Position numbers and translations under genes: made by a program. DNA of 64,000 bases, taken from positions 129,321 through 193,320 of the forward strand of contig NZ_KL370776.1 of assembly GCF_000701345.1 (NCBI RefSeq), in the 5' to 3' direction. The notes beneath the pieces were generated by a model. The model made no database searches. It was not told the DNA's origin and worked only from the letters and a program-made list of their open reading frames with translations. Numbering within the stretch: position 1 is the first letter of the stretch; every line of letters starts with the position of its first letter. This document shows positions 28,959-36,864 of the stretch, piece after piece. The DNA is from Bradyrhizobium sp. URHD0069 (GTDB lineage Bacteria > Pseudomonadota > Alphaproteobacteria > Rhizobiales > Xanthobacteraceae).

Positions 28959-29345
28959 TCAGTGCCGAAATCCAAACAGGCAAAACAGAGCTCCCGCCAC
29001 GGCCCAGATCGCGGCGAAGACCGGTATGGCGTAGCGTCGCTTCAGCATGGCGCGGCCGGTCTGCATCACATAGGCAGGCGCCGCCAGCCGCAGGGCGCCG
29101 CTGATGACGTTGGTCCAGCCGAACAGCGTGATCATCATCCGCCCGTCGATGGCCCAGATATTGTGCGTCAGCACGACGGCGAGGCCGATCGGCATGATGA
29201 TCAGGCCGCTGAGAAAGGTCAGCGCCCGGCTCGCCATGAGCTCCTCGGCCATCTCGCGGAACGCGCGCTGGTTGGCGAACACGGCGAGCCCGATCACCAG
29301 CAATACCGGTCCGATCAGCCTGGCGATAAAAACCGAGTTTGACAT
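28959..29345 (-). CDS. four-helix membrane protein in the thiamine operon, unassigned
   Basis: A 128-residue integral membrane protein. Helices lie near residues 7-23 (IARLIGPVLLVIGLAVFAN), 42-60 (LTFLSGLIIMPIGLAVVLTH), 70-90 (MMITLFGWTNVISGALRLAA) and 108-125 (VFAAIWAVAGALFCLFGF). No thiamine or transporter family motif is recognised. It sits between thiE (12 bp upstream) and thiC (31 bp downstream) on the same strand, so it is almost certainly expressed with them. A role in moving thiamine precursors across the membrane is possible but unsupported beyond context. Confidence 0.7.
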   Translation of the reverse strand: MSNSVFIARLIGPVLLVIGLAVFANQRAFREMAEELMASRALTFLSGLIIMPIGLAVVLTHNIWAIDGRMMITLFGWTNVISGALRLAAPAYVMQTGRAMLKRRYAIPVFAAIWAVAGALFCLFGFRH

Positions 29346-29357
29346 CAACCATCCTTC

Positions 29358-30020
29358 TCATGCCGCCTCGGCGTGTATCTGCAGCCATGCGCGTACCCGC
29401 GCGTCGGGATCGGAATTCTGGGTGACGTCGCTGACCACGGCGATCGAGTCGGCGCCGGCGGCGAAAATGTCCGCGGCCTGTTCCATCTTGATGCCGCCGA
29501 TCGCGACCAGCGGAATGTTGCCGATGCGGCGCTTCCATTCGGTGAGTTTTGCAATGCCCTGCGGCGCGAACCGCATCGATTTCAGCGTGGTCGGAAAAAT
29601 CGGACCCAGCGCGATGTAATCCGGCTTGGCGCGCAGCGCATTCTCCAGCTCTTCATCGTCATGGGTGGAAAGGCCGAGCGTCAATCCGGCCTCGCGGATC
29701 GCTTTGAGATCGGCATCCACCAGATCTTCCTGACCGAGATGCAGATGCTTCGCCCCGGCGACCACAGCCGCGCGCCAGTAGTCGTTGACCACGAGCTTTG
29801 TCTTGGTGCCGCTGGTGACCGCCAGCGCGTCGCTCACGATCTGCAGCGCCTCGGAGTCGTTCAGATTCTTGGCGCGCAGTTGCACCGTGCCGACGCCGAG
29901 CGCGGCGAGGCGCGCGACCCACGCGACGCTGTCCACCACGGGATAAAAACGATCAGGATACGCGGGGCGATCAGGATACGCGGAGCGATCAGGATACGCG
30001 GGGCGATCAGGATACGGCAT
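29358..30020 (-). CDS. thiE: thiamine phosphate synthase
   Basis: A 220-residue TIM-barrel enzyme joining HMP pyrophosphate and thiazole phosphate to thiamine phosphate. Motifs VGTVQLRAKN, LVVNDYWRAA, HLGQEDL, LGPIFPTTLKSM and AIGGIKMEQA match the family. ATG 30020 overlaps the thiG stop (30007) by 14 bp, indicating translational coupling. The first 24 residues are an in-frame repeat of (P/S)AYPDR encoded by 18-bp units; family members normally begin near FYPVVDS, so this N-terminus is an unusual extension. Confidence 0.92.
   Translation of the reverse strand: MPYPDRPAYPDRSAYPDRPAYPDRFYPVVDSVAWVARLAALGVGTVQLRAKNLNDSEALQIVSDALAVTSGTKTKLVVNDYWRAAVVAGAKHLHLGQEDLVDADLKAIREAGLTLGLSTHDDEELENALRAKPDYIALGPIFPTTLKSMRFAPQGIAKLTEWKRRIGNIPLVAIGGIKMEQAADIFAAGADSIAVVSDVTQNSDPDARVRAWLQIHAEAA
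29951..30017 (-). repeat. 18-bp in-frame tandem repeat at the thiE start
   Basis: Units of GATCAGGATACGCGGGGC at 29951, 29969 and 29987 (one base differs in the second) and a partial unit from 30005. It encodes repeated PDRPAY residues at the ThiE N-terminus and, in its last unit, includes the thiG stop codon. Confidence 0.92.
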
Positions 30021-30789
30021 GCCAGAACGGGGTCCCAACGACAGGGGTTGAAGGAGAGGCGAAATCGCGGGCTTCCATCAAGCCCGCCTCAAAGGCCGCG
30101 CGTCCGGCCTCGACGCCGGAGCGAAACGCCGAGGCCATCGCGACGGGGTCGGCGGCTTTTGCAATCGCGGTGTTCAGCAGCACGGCGTCGTAGCCGAGCT
30201 CGAGCGCTTGCGCGGCATGCGACGGCGCGCCCAGACCGGCATCGACCACCAGCGTGATGTCAGGCAGGCGGTCGCGCAAAAGTTTCAGCGCGTCGGGGTT
30301 GATGACGCCCCTGGCGCTGCCGATCGGCGCCGCCCACGGCATCACCACCTTGCAGCCCGCATCGACCAGCCGCATCGCGACGCTCAAGTCTTCCGTGCAA
30401 TAGGGGAACACCTCGAAGCCGTCCTTGATCAGGATGCCGGCGGCTTCGACCAGGCCGACCACGTCGGGCTGCAGCGTGTCGTTGTCGGCGATCACTTCCA
30501 GCTTGATCCAGGAGGTGCCGAACAGCTCGCGCGCCAGCTTTGCGGTGGTCACGGCCTCGCGCACGCTGCGGCAGCCGGCGGTGTTCGGCAGCACGGCGAC
30601 TTCGAGCTCGCGGATCAGCGACCAGAACGCGTCGCCGGTCTTGCCGCCGGCGGCCTCCCGCCGCAGCGACACCGTCACGATCTCGGCGCCCGAGGCGCGG
30701 ATCGCTCCTTGCATGATCGCCGGCGACGGATACAGCGCGCTGCCGATCAGCAGCCGGGAGGTGAAGGTTTTGCCGTAAAAGTTCAGCAT
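30007..30789 (-). CDS. thiG: thiazole synthase
   Basis: A 260-residue ThiG, forming thiazole phosphate from deoxyxylulose phosphate, dehydroglycine and ThiS thiocarboxylate. The start MLNFYGKTFTSRLLIGSALY is typical, the Schiff-base Lys lies in TSWIKLEVI near residue 105, and VMPWAAPIGSARG and DAGLGAPSHAAQALELG are conserved. The stop codon falls in the thiE tandem repeat. It is separated from thiS by a palindromic repeat at 30842-30943, still on the same strand. Confidence 0.95.
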   Translation of the reverse strand: MLNFYGKTFTSRLLIGSALYPSPAIMQGAIRASGAEIVTVSLRREAAGGKTGDAFWSLIRELEVAVLPNTAGCRSVREAVTTAKLARELFGTSWIKLEVIADNDTLQPDVVGLVEAAGILIKDGFEVFPYCTEDLSVAMRLVDAGCKVVMPWAAPIGSARGVINPDALKLLRDRLPDITLVVDAGLGAPSHAAQALELGYDAVLLNTAIAKAADPVAMASAFRSGVEAGRAAFEAGLMEARDFASPSTPVVGTPFWHAVS

Positions 30790-30841
30790 GGCAGTAGCGT
30801 CCTTGCTTGCCGCAAGCCGTGGCTGTCATCCCGCCCACAAC

Positions 30842-30943
30842 CCGTCATCCCCGCGAAAGCGGGGATCCAGTATTCCAGCGCAGCGGAGGTCGAATCGAGA
30901 GGCCGCGGCGTACTGGATCGTCCGGTCAAGCCGGACGATGACG
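30842..30943. repeat. palindromic repeat inside the thiamine operon
   Basis: Outer arms CCGTCATCC / GGATGACGG-type with hairpins CCCCGCGAAAGCGGGG and GTCCGGTCAAGCCGGAC, and inner ATCCAGTATTCCAG / GTACTGGAT. It separates thiS from thiG without breaking either. It could differentially stabilise mRNA segments (inference). Confidence 0.8.
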
Positions 30944-30972
30944 GCTGGTTTAAGGCCCACGCGCCATCACCT

Positions 30973-31170
30973 TCACCCTCCCTGCCGCGGCGTGATGATC
31001 TCGATCTCGTCGCCGTTCTTCAGCTGCGTCTGCGCCCAGCGGCCGCGCGGCAGCACGTCGTAATTCAGCGCGACCGCGAAATGCGTGCCTTCATATTCGA
31101 GCTCGCGAAGCAGCGCGTCGACGCTGGCGGAGGCGATCTCCCGCTGCTCGCCATTGACGGTCACGCGCAT
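30973..31170 (-). CDS. thiS: sulfur carrier protein ThiS
   Basis: A 65-residue ubiquitin-like sulfur carrier. It begins MRVTVNGEQREI and ends in the essential Gly-Gly (IITPRQGG), whose C-terminal carboxylate becomes the thiocarboxylate. ATG 31170 overlaps the thiO stop by 10 bp. A GAGGTG ribosome site precedes it and is present twice because of a 15-bp duplication. Confidence 0.93.
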   Translation of the reverse strand: MRVTVNGEQREIASASVDALLRELEYEGTHFAVALNYDVLPRGRWAQTQLKNGDEIEIITPRQGG

Positions 31171-32216
31171 TGCATCACCTCGCATTGCATCACCTCATTG
31201 TCGATCTGGCCGCGCTCGACATAGGCGAGCGTCAACTCCGCCAGCGCCGGCGCAATCAGGAAGCCGTGGCGATACAGGCCGTTCACCACGATGCGGTCCT
31301 TGTCGATGGTGATGCGCGGCAGGTTGTCGGGAAACGCCGGCCTTAAGCCGGAGCCGAATTCGACGATGCGCGCCTCGGCGAACGCCGGATGCACCGCATA
31401 GGCCGCGCCCAACAGCTCCAGCGCGGAGCGGACGCTGACGCCGGTATCCTCGGCTTCGATCGAGGTTGCCCCCAGCATGAAGCGATTATCTTCGCGCGGA
31501 ATCACATAGAGCGGCCAGCGCGGATGAATCAGGCGCACCGGCCGCGACAATTCGACCTCGCCGGTTTCGATCAGGATCAGTTCGCCCTTGACGCCGCGCA
31601 ACTCGGGTTGCGTGTCGCGCGCGGCTAACCCGCGGCAATCGATCACGACGCCGTCGATATCTCCCGGGCCCGGTTCGCTGCTGAACTTGACGGTGCCGCC
31701 GGCGGCAATGATCCGTTCATGCAGTTTCGGCAGCACGCGCCGCGGCTCGACATGGCCTTCGTCGGCAAAGAAAAGACCCTCGCGAAAGCGGCCCTCGAGC
31801 GAGGGCTCGAGCGCGGCGAGCGCTTTGGCGTCGACCCGCCGATGGCCGGAGGTGAGCCTGGCAAAGCGTTCGAAATCGTTGCGGTCGCGGGTATGCGCCA
31901 CGACCAGGGAGCCGTTGAACGGCGTGTCCGGCAATTCCTTGCGCCACAGATCGAGCGCACGCAGGCCGAGCCGGCTGATCAGCGGCTCCGATATCTCGCG
32001 CTCGCAATAGGGCGCCAGCATGCCGCCGGCCCAGTGGCTGGTGGAGAGCATCATGCGAGCGTCGCTGCGCTCATGCAGCGTGACGTCGTGGCCGGCCTGC
32101 GCAAACAGCAGCGCCTGCCACGCGCCGGCGATACCTGCGCCGATGATGGAAACGGAGGATTGCCCCCCTGACGCGACGGGCCCTTGCCCGCGCTCTGCGT
32201 ATGTAGCCTGGTACAT
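31161..32216 (-). CDS. thiO: glycine oxidase ThiO
   Basis: A 351-residue DAO-type flavoenzyme that oxidises glycine to the imine needed for the thiazole ring under aerobic conditions. The FAD motif IIGAGIAGAWQ is near residue 25, SHWAGGMLAPYCE near 60, GATSIEAEDTG near 250 and the C-terminal GLYRHGFLIAPALAE near 320. It is the first gene after the TPP riboswitch. The last residues read EVMQCEVMQCA, the product of a 15-bp tandem duplication that also duplicates the thiS ribosome site. Confidence 0.92.
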   Translation of the reverse strand: MYQATYAERGQGPVASGGQSSVSIIGAGIAGAWQALLFAQAGHDVTLHERSDARMMLSTSHWAGGMLAPYCEREISEPLISRLGLRALDLWRKELPDTPFNGSLVVAHTRDRNDFERFARLTSGHRRVDAKALAALEPSLEGRFREGLFFADEGHVEPRRVLPKLHERIIAAGGTVKFSSEPGPGDIDGVVIDCRGLAARDTQPELRGVKGELILIETGEVELSRPVRLIHPRWPLYVIPREDNRFMLGATSIEAEDTGVSVRSALELLGAAYAVHPAFAEARIVEFGSGLRPAFPDNLPRITIDKDRIVVNGLYRHGFLIAPALAELTLAYVERGQIDNEVMQCEVMQCA

Positions 32217-32221
32217 CCCTG

Positions 32222-32342
32222 TCCCTTCGCCGGCATGACCCGGATCAGGTTCAAAGGGTCACCGCGGTCTCGCGCCCTGCGAACAGGCCTTGAGCGTGCG
32301 GTCTCTCAGCTCCTCGTCGGAGCTCCCCTCGGAACAGCTCTA
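32222..32342 (-). promoter_or_regulatory. TPP (THI-box) riboswitch
   Basis: On the minus strand the leader of thiO has the two conserved TPP-sensing parts: GAGCTGAGAGACCGC in the 5' part and CTGATCCGGGTCATGCCGGC followed by GAAGGGA in the 3' part. Helices GGGGAGCTCC / GGAGCT are also visible. Ligand binding is expected to switch off the operon; as the 3' end lies just before the thiO start, translational control is plausible. Confidence 0.93.
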
Positions 32343-32505
32343 ATGTAAGCCGATGGCAGGGAGTGTCAACGGACACCCATTCGTCATGCACGGCCTTATG
32401 CGGGGCATCCACGTCTTGTTCCGCCTCCCAGACGTGGATGGCCGGGCCAAGTGTTTGGTCCGGGGACAGGGCTTGACGCCCGTTCGTCCCGGTCATGATG
32501 GTTAT

Positions 32506-33024
32506 TTATTTGGAAACCTGCTGCTGCGTATTGGCGTCGGCGGGGCTGTTGACGGCACCCATCCATGGCGCGCTGGCGAGCATCGGGTCGGGATGCCGCA
32601 TATGTTCAAGCCGCTCGCGCTTGACGGCGGCGTAATAGCCGCTGGCGTAATAGCGTATGGCGCGCGTGTGGTCGCCGTTGGCGGCGCGGTAGGCGCCGGC
32701 GAGATACTTCACCGCGTAGGTGAGATTGGTGTTGGGATCGCGCAGTCCTGCGGCGTCACCGGTGTAGCCGACGCCGCGCGCGGTCGCAAGCTTGATCTGC
32801 ATCAGGCCGATCGTGCCGCCGCGTCCGACCACATGCGGGCGGTAGCGGCTTTCACGCACGATCACGCGATGCACCAGGGCTTCCGGCACCGCGTTGGCAT
32901 TGGCATGGGTGGCGACAAGCGCATCGTACTCGGCGCGCTGCGCATGGGCGGCTTGCGAAAACGGCAACACGGCGATGGCGGCGAGCCATGCGAGACAGAG
33001 CAAGCGTTTCATGGAAAGTTTCAT
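32506..33024 (-). CDS. lytic transglycosylase domain protein (SLT)
   Basis: A 172-residue secreted SLT-type transglycosylase. A signal peptide (residues 1-27, ending AAHA) precedes the catalytic domain: the Glu is in VIVRESRYRP, followed by GTIGLMQIKLATARGVGY, NTNLTYAVKYLAGAY and AIRYYASGYY, all hallmarks of the family. The domain is short, so it may need a partner or act in limited local cleavage. GAGG upstream supports ATG 33024 over an internal ATG at 33012. Confidence 0.87.
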   Translation of the reverse strand: MKLSMKRLLCLAWLAAIAVLPFSQAAHAQRAEYDALVATHANANAVPEALVHRVIVRESRYRPHVVGRGGTIGLMQIKLATARGVGYTGDAAGLRDPNTNLTYAVKYLAGAYRAANGDHTRAIRYYASGYYAAVKRERLEHMRHPDPMLASAPWMGAVNSPADANTQQQVSK

Positions 33025-33342
33025 GGAAAAATGACCTCGGGGTGGGACGTGATTAAAATCAAAATTTAGCGATTGGACGCTCAGGCACCCTGATTGCTGC
33101 AATCGCCCGGCAATGTGGCGAAATCCCGGCTTTCTCAGGCGTTCGCTGACGTCGCGCTCAGCCCACGCTCTACAGCGGTCCGCTTCATTGCCGTTCGAAA
33201 GACAAAATGTTGCCGTAAGTTTGCAGACGACAGGACCGGGCGTTCCACAGCCGGCAATAACCCTGTCCAATTCGCTTGAAAGCAAACAATGCGTTTCAAG
33301 CAAAGAATGCGCTTCAAGCAAAAAAGAAAAGGGAGACGCGCC

Positions 33343-33558
33343 ATGGCCAGAACAGAGTTCGGCTATTTGCCCAGAGAAAATCCCTGCCAGCCCAGAGAAA
33401 ATCCCTGCGCCCAGTGCGGCAAGCCGATCGCCGCTCCGGAGTGGGTTGAAAGCGGTCCGCACCGCACGTCGTATCTCTGGCAGTGCCGGGCATGCGGCTA
33501 CCGGTTCGAGGCGGTGGCGTTTTTCGGGGATCCGGATTCCAAACCGCTCGCGGCCTGA
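33343..33558 (+). CDS. small zinc-ribbon-like protein
   Basis: A 71-residue protein with two CxxC knuckles, CAQCG and CRACG, spaced like a zinc ribbon. The N-terminal region contains PRENPCQPRENPC, produced by a 21-bp tandem duplication (33371-33412), which adds two extra cysteines. GGGAGA at 33331 supports ATG 33343. Its stop is at the edge of an EcfG-like promoter for the next gene. Function unknown. Confidence 0.65.
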   Translation: MARTEFGYLPRENPCQPRENPCAQCGKPIAAPEWVESGPHRTSYLWQCRACGYRFEAVAFFGDPDSKPLAA

Positions 33559-33559
33559 T

Positions 33560-33584
33560 GGAACTCCTATAGAGACCAAACGTT
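33560..33584 (+). promoter_or_regulatory. EcfG (general stress) type promoter
   Basis: GGAAC (33560-33564), 16-bp spacer, CGTT (33581-33584). This is the consensus for the alphaproteobacterial general stress sigma factor EcfG. It lies 36 bp before the start of the PRC-barrel gene, leaving room for a short leader. Confidence 0.7.
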
Positions 33585-33619
33585 GGTACATCTTCATCAA
33601 CCCCGGAAGGAGGGTGATG

Positions 33620-33994
33620 ATGACCGACATCATGGCAAAACCGCACCAGCTGATCGCGAGCGATCGGGTCGAGGGCACCGCGGTGCGAAGGCCGAACGGC
33701 GACAGGCTCGGCCACATCGAACGGCTGATGATCGACAAAATCACCGGCAAGGTGTCCTACGCGATCCTCAGTTTCGGCGGCTTCCTCGGCATCGGATCCA
33801 ATCTGCTCCCGCTGCCGTGGGCACGTCTTAACTACAACCCCCGGTTCGAGGCCTATGAGCTCGACATCGATGACGACGAGCTCAAACGCGCGCCGTCATT
33901 CCGCGCGGACAAGGATTTCGACTGGGGCGATCGCTCGCAGGAAGCGGAGTTGCATCGTTACTACGGAATACCGCCCTATTGGGGCGGTTTCTGA
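33620..33994 (+). CDS. PRC-barrel domain protein (cytoplasmic)
   Basis: A 124-residue PRC-barrel protein. ASDRVEGTAVRRPNGDRLGH and IERLMIDKITGKVSYAILSF form the barrel's conserved start, followed by GGFLGIGSNLLPLPWARL. The C-terminal 45 residues are charged and end RYYGIPPYWGGF. There is no signal peptide. A strong AAGGAGGG site (33607-33614) supports ATG 33620 over 33617. An EcfG-like promoter upstream suggests induction by general stress. Molecular function unknown. Confidence 0.85.
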   Translation: MTDIMAKPHQLIASDRVEGTAVRRPNGDRLGHIERLMIDKITGKVSYAILSFGGFLGIGSNLLPLPWARLNYNPRFEAYELDIDDDELKRAPSFRADKDFDWGDRSQEAELHRYYGIPPYWGGF

Positions 33995-34123
33995 TCGAAC
34001 GTTGAAAGGCTGCGAAACGCGCTAATGGCGCAAGCGGTTGGCCGTGTGCGGGTCAGGGCCACGACGTGTACTTGCGCGTGCGTACATCACTGCTTTCGAA
34101 ACTTTGAAAATATTGCCGCAGCC

Positions 34124-34148
34124 GGAACAGCCGCGGGCGTGGCGTGTT
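34124..34148 (+). promoter_or_regulatory. EcfG-like promoter (one mismatch)
   Basis: GGAAC (34124-34128), 16-bp spacer, TGTT (34145-34148; consensus CGTT). Located 35 bp before the secreted PRC-barrel gene, the same distance as for the neighbouring stress-type promoter. Confidence 0.5.
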
Positions 34149-34182
34149 TTCTCCAGACGATTCCATCTCAAGGAGAAATCAG

Positions 34183-34692
34183 ATGTTTACAAAATATATA
34201 ACGGCCGGGTTGGTCGGGTCCGCATTGCTTGCGACTGTTGCCATCGCGCAGACCCCGCCGGCAACCGGCGACCGCGCCAGCACGCCGCCGGCAGCGGCCT
34301 CCGACCAGCAGGCGTTCCAAGGCAACTGGCGCGCGTCGAAAGTTGTCGGCCTCAGCGTCTACAACGAAAAGAACGAGAGCCTCGGCTCGATCAACGATAT
34401 CCTGATGGACAAGAACGGAGACATCAAGGCGGTCGTGCTTGGTGTCGGCGGGTTCCTTGGCGTCGGCGAGCACCTGGTCGCCGTGCCCTTCGACAAGATG
34501 AAGTTCGTCAATGAGCCGGTCGCTTACACCGGCACGGCGGGCGGTGCCACGGGCAGCCGCCCGGCATCGCCGACCACCACGGGCGCCGCGACGAGCGCGT
34601 CGAAGTCCAATCCTTGGTATCCGGATCACGCGGTGTTCAACGCGACCAAGGACGAGCTGAAGGCGATGCCTGAGTTCAAATATTCGACCTGA
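34183..34692 (+). CDS. secreted PRC-barrel domain protein
   Basis: A 169-residue PRC-barrel protein with a signal peptide (residues 1-22, ending AIA). The barrel follows a Pro/Ala linker: SKVVGLSVYNEKNESLGSIN, DILMDKNGDIKAVVLGVGGF, LGVGEHLVAVPFDKMKF. A low-complexity Thr/Ser/Ala region and a conserved-looking tail (FNATKDELKAMPEFKYST) close it. AAGGAG precedes ATG 34183. Likely periplasmic. A clear intrinsic terminator follows. Confidence 0.85.
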   Translation: MFTKYITAGLVGSALLATVAIAQTPPATGDRASTPPAAASDQQAFQGNWRASKVVGLSVYNEKNESLGSINDILMDKNGDIKAVVLGVGGFLGVGEHLVAVPFDKMKFVNEPVAYTGTAGGATGSRPASPTTTGAATSASKSNPWYPDHAVFNATKDELKAMPEFKYST

Positions 34693-34726
34693 CGCAACGT
34701 CGTAAGCTGGGATATGATCGCAAGAG

Positions 34727-34758
34727 ACCGGACGGCATCACTGCCGTTCGGTTTTTTA
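34727..34758 (+). terminator. intrinsic terminator
   Basis: Stem ACCGGACGGCA / TGCCGTTCGGT (one G-T wobble), 4-base loop, followed by TTTTTT. Ends the secreted PRC-barrel transcript. Confidence 0.9.
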
Positions 34759-34888
34759 ATCGCGCAAGCCGTGTGCATCCGCGAAACGGAGGTTTGGTGC
34801 GCCGCATCCTTTCAGCGCCGATGTCCCGATGTTAGGCTTCCCGCGGCAGGAGCATCTTGTCCTGCCTAACATGGAACGGGAGGATGAC

Positions 34889-35101
34889 ATGCCTGAGAGC
34901 GTTTACAAAGTCATCGAGCTGATCGGTACCAGCAAGGAATCCTGGGAACAGGCGGCCGCGGCGGCCGTCAGCAGAGCCGGAGAAACTCTCCGCGAACTTC
35001 GCGTTGCCGAAGTCGCCGAGCTCGATTTGCAACTGGATGCCAAGGGCAAGGTCGAAGCCTACCGGGCCAAGCTCAAGGTCTCGTTCAAGTTCGAGGGCTG
35101 A
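34889..35101 (+). CDS. dodecin family flavin-binding protein
   Basis: A 70-residue dodecin, a dodecameric flavin-storage protein. VYKVIELIGTSKESWEQAAA and VSRAGETLRELRVAEVAELD follow the family closely, and the strand KVEAYRAKLKVSFKFEG ends it. The flavin-stacking Trp is present (SWEQ). GGGAGG at 34878 supports ATG 34889. Near stress-type genes, so a role in flavin buffering under stress is plausible. Confidence 0.93.
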   Translation: MPESVYKVIELIGTSKESWEQAAAAAVSRAGETLRELRVAEVAELDLQLDAKGKVEAYRAKLKVSFKFEG

Positions 35102-35292
35102 CGAAGCGATCATGGCGTGCCCCCTGCGGGGAACATGGAGGGTGGGCAAGGGCGCTGTTCGCGCCGTGCCCACCAAATTGCAGCGGTGGGCTCGCGGCGT
35201 TCATCAACGGGCGCGCATTCGCGCGAGCCGTTGGCTTAGCCCCACCTACAATTTGCTGCTTATCCTCCGCAAGCGGGACGAGCGAGTAGAAC

Positions 35293-36864
35293 TCACAATC
35301 CCGGCAGCGCTGCGATGTTGACGTTGATCGCGCCTTCGGCTTCCGCGATCACGCGCAGCGTTTTGGAATCGAAAGCGATGTCGGCAAGCCGCAGGCTGGT
35401 GATTTCCGCCGTCACCCGCACCCCGTCCTCGTTCTTCTGAAAATCCGATATCATGGCCGCGATCTTTTTCTGCGCGTTCGAGGCAAACGGTTTGAGGTCG
35501 ACGGTGGCCTTGTCGGCCAGTGCCTTTTGCAGCTGCGGCATGACCGCCTGCGCCGCAGCTCCAAGCAGCCCGAACGCCGCTTCCGATTCGACGGCGAGTT
35601 CGACGTTGGTCAGCCGCAGGATCTGTTGCGCCTGATCCAGCACCGGCTTGCCCCAGATATGCACATTGGCTTCGGCGCCTAGTCCGAAGAAGCTCGTTTT
35701 CTCCTTGGCTTTCACCAGAAGCGAGATCAGCAGCCGGTCGCCCGATGCGGCGACACTGGCGCGCTTGACGGTAACGTCGACAGGGCCCGAACCGTCCTCC
35801 GGAAACGTCCGGCCGGCGAATTGTGCTTCCACGATCTTGTTGATGTCGGTGAACGGCATATCGATCGGCATGCCAATATGGACCCCTCCGACCGTCGGCG
35901 GGACGATGGCGATGACAGGCGGAAACGGGCAATCGGGCTTGGTCTGTGCCGGAGTGATGCGGGTCTCGGCCTCGATGCCGAGCGTCAGTGTGACGGCAGA
36001 CGCATCGACGCGCGGCTGCGCGGCGATGGCGCGGCTCGGACGCAGCTCCAGCCAGAGCGCTGGCGATGACGAGGTCACGCCGGGGCCCTGCAGCGGAATC
36101 GAACGGCAAATCTTGGCCCATTGCAGCCGCGCGTTCCGCTCGAGCGCGGGATCGTTGCGTATCCGCGCCTGCACGGCGGTGAGCTGATCGGCGACCGTCT
36201 TGTCGATCAGCGGCTTGACCTGCGCGGGGACGTTGACGCGGGCGCCCGCCACCGAAAGATTGGTATCACCCAAATTGACCTGCGCGGCCAAATTCGGTTC
36301 AAGGCGCCAGGCGGCGGCGAGTTTCGGCCGCGACGTGATCGTGACATTGCCTTTGATCTCCGCGCTGGCGTTGAGCTCCTTGATGTTCACGCTGCCGATT
36401 TGCTTGGCGACATCGCCGCCGAGCAGCCTACCCAGCGCATCGTCGACCGCGCCCGTCGCTTTTGATGTCAGCGAGCCCGTCACATTCAACGTTCCCGTCA
36501 GCGACGTTGCCAGCGACAGTACATCCTGGGCGCCGGTCGCGGTGATCGGCCCGCGCGAGGCCGTCCAGCCGATGTCGGCGTTTTGCAAAATCTGCGATAT
36601 CGGATTGTCGGCCTTGCCTCCGAAGCTGCGTGGCGCGCCGCGATCGGCGGCGTCGCGGATGGCGGAAAGCGCGATCGCGACCGGCGCGATGATGCTGGAG
36701 CTGCGCGGCGCGGGCGGCAGCGGCGGCAATTCGACGAGCACCGGGGCTGCGACCTTGCCGCGCGGCGATAGCCAGTCCATGGCCTTCAGACTGAGAAAAA
36801 ACGAAACCGCGACCAGCGCGATCGCGAGCAGGGTGGTTTTCAGCTTAGCCGTCAGTCGCATCAT
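35293..36864 (-). CDS. DUF4403 family protein
   Basis: A 523-residue DUF4403 protein, predicted to have two SMP/BPI-like lipid-binding halves. One N-terminal membrane helix (TTLLAIALVAVSFFLSLKAM) anchors it and the rest is expected in the periplasm. Motifs include TLNVTGSLTSKATGAVDDAL, LWLELRPSRAIAAQPR and PPVIAIVPPTVGGVHIGMPI. It may bind hydrophobic ligands at the envelope (family-based inference). It stands alone. Confidence 0.85.
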   Translation of the reverse strand: MMRLTAKLKTTLLAIALVAVSFFLSLKAMDWLSPRGKVAAPVLVELPPLPPAPRSSSIIAPVAIALSAIRDAADRGAPRSFGGKADNPISQILQNADIGWTASRGPITATGAQDVLSLATSLTGTLNVTGSLTSKATGAVDDALGRLLGGDVAKQIGSVNIKELNASAEIKGNVTITSRPKLAAAWRLEPNLAAQVNLGDTNLSVAGARVNVPAQVKPLIDKTVADQLTAVQARIRNDPALERNARLQWAKICRSIPLQGPGVTSSSPALWLELRPSRAIAAQPRVDASAVTLTLGIEAETRITPAQTKPDCPFPPVIAIVPPTVGGVHIGMPIDMPFTDINKIVEAQFAGRTFPEDGSGPVDVTVKRASVAASGDRLLISLLVKAKEKTSFFGLGAEANVHIWGKPVLDQAQQILRLTNVELAVESEAAFGLLGAAAQAVMPQLQKALADKATVDLKPFASNAQKKIAAMISDFQKNEDGVRVTAEITSLRLADIAFDSKTLRVIAEAEGAINVNIAALPGL

